A stretch of DNA of 64,000 bases, from assembly GCF_020532645.1 (NCBI RefSeq), contig NZ_JAJAUZ010000013.1:1-64000 (forward strand), read 5' to 3'. Numbering within the stretch: the first letter of the stretch is position 1; every line of letters starts with the position of its first letter. A program made the position numbers and the translations under genes. Origin of the DNA: Streptomyces bambusae (GTDB lineage: Bacteria; Actinomycetota; Actinomycetes; Streptomycetales; Streptomycetaceae). The notes under the pieces are model-generated. The model saw only the letters and a list, made by a program, of their open reading frames with translations. It ran no database searches and was not told the DNA's origin. Shown here one piece after another: positions 63,972-64,000 of the stretch.

Positions 63972-64000
63972 ATGACCGCCGCCGCGAGCGGAACATTAGA
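63972..64000 (+). CDS. Possible start of a gene running off the right edge
   Basis: ATG 63972 opens a frame (MTAAASGTL) that is still open at the window end. There is only a weak GCGGGGA upstream, so this is a guess. The stretch before it has a promoter-like AT-richer patch near 63930-63950 (TGTGTACAGGTATGACAAT). Confidence 0.25.

Overview
The window is chromosomal DNA from a high-GC actinomycete, almost certainly a Streptomyces. Coding regions have strong third-position G/C bias, many starts are GTG, ATGA/GTGA overlaps are common, and the right half carries the order aconitase, GlcNAc transporter genes ngcEFG, ROK regulator rok7B7 and xylFGH, which I recall from the S. coelicolor SCO5999-SCO6011 region. 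I saw no tRNA, rRNA, CRISPR array, insertion sequence or phage gene.

Left part (1-21 kb). An AAA ATPase cut by the window edge is coupled to a MazG-type pyrophosphohydrolase. A conserved hypothetical gene, a small 90-residue gene, an F420-type oxidoreductase and a homocysteine methyltransferase follow. Next come the bacterial RNA-repair pair hen1-pnkp, a secreted protein, and arginine deiminase with ornithine carbamoyltransferase. From 11.8 to 20.2 kb lies an aryl-CoA catabolic cluster resembling anthraniloyl-CoA (2-aminobenzoyl-CoA) degradation: enoyl-CoA hydratase, a monooxygenase fused to an old-yellow-enzyme domain, PaaX-type regulator, benzoate/anthranilate-CoA ligase, acyl-CoA dehydrogenase and a RidA-family protein.

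Centre (20.3-40.4 kb). This is the most striking part. It looks like one regulon that takes collagen from the outside of the cell to central metabolism. A secreted M9-type collagenase and an Xaa-Pro aminopeptidase are divergent. They are followed by a three-subunit D-hydroxyproline dehydrogenase, a DapA-family deaminase, two proline-racemase-family epimerases and a pyrroline-carboxylate reductase-like protein. A GntR/FCD repressor, a five-gene peptide ABC transporter and a DPP-IV-like S9 peptidase complete it. Each predicted transcription unit has a copy of a short motif, TGTGA(C/A)AT or one base off, in its promoter. The collagenase and transporter promoters share a 32-bp block with 31 identities. 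The last pathway enzyme, alpha-ketoglutarate semialdehyde dehydrogenase, is not in the block.

Right part (40.4-64 kb). An MFS exporter, a cytochrome P450 and a secreted lamin-tail-domain protein precede an unusual protein that joins an XRE helix-turn-helix to a MurA-like enolpyruvyl transferase fold. A Tat-exported amidohydrolase with a divergent LacI regulator and the aconitase gene follow. The XRE-MurA gene and the aconitase gene share the palindrome TATCTC-N6-GAGAT(A/G), and aconitase also has an iron-box-like sequence. Then come ngcEFG with a DasR-like site, an mgtA-type P-type ATPase with a long leader holding a 13-codon reading frame, and rok7B7-xylFGH. Functional names rest on motif reading and memory of families; no database search was run.
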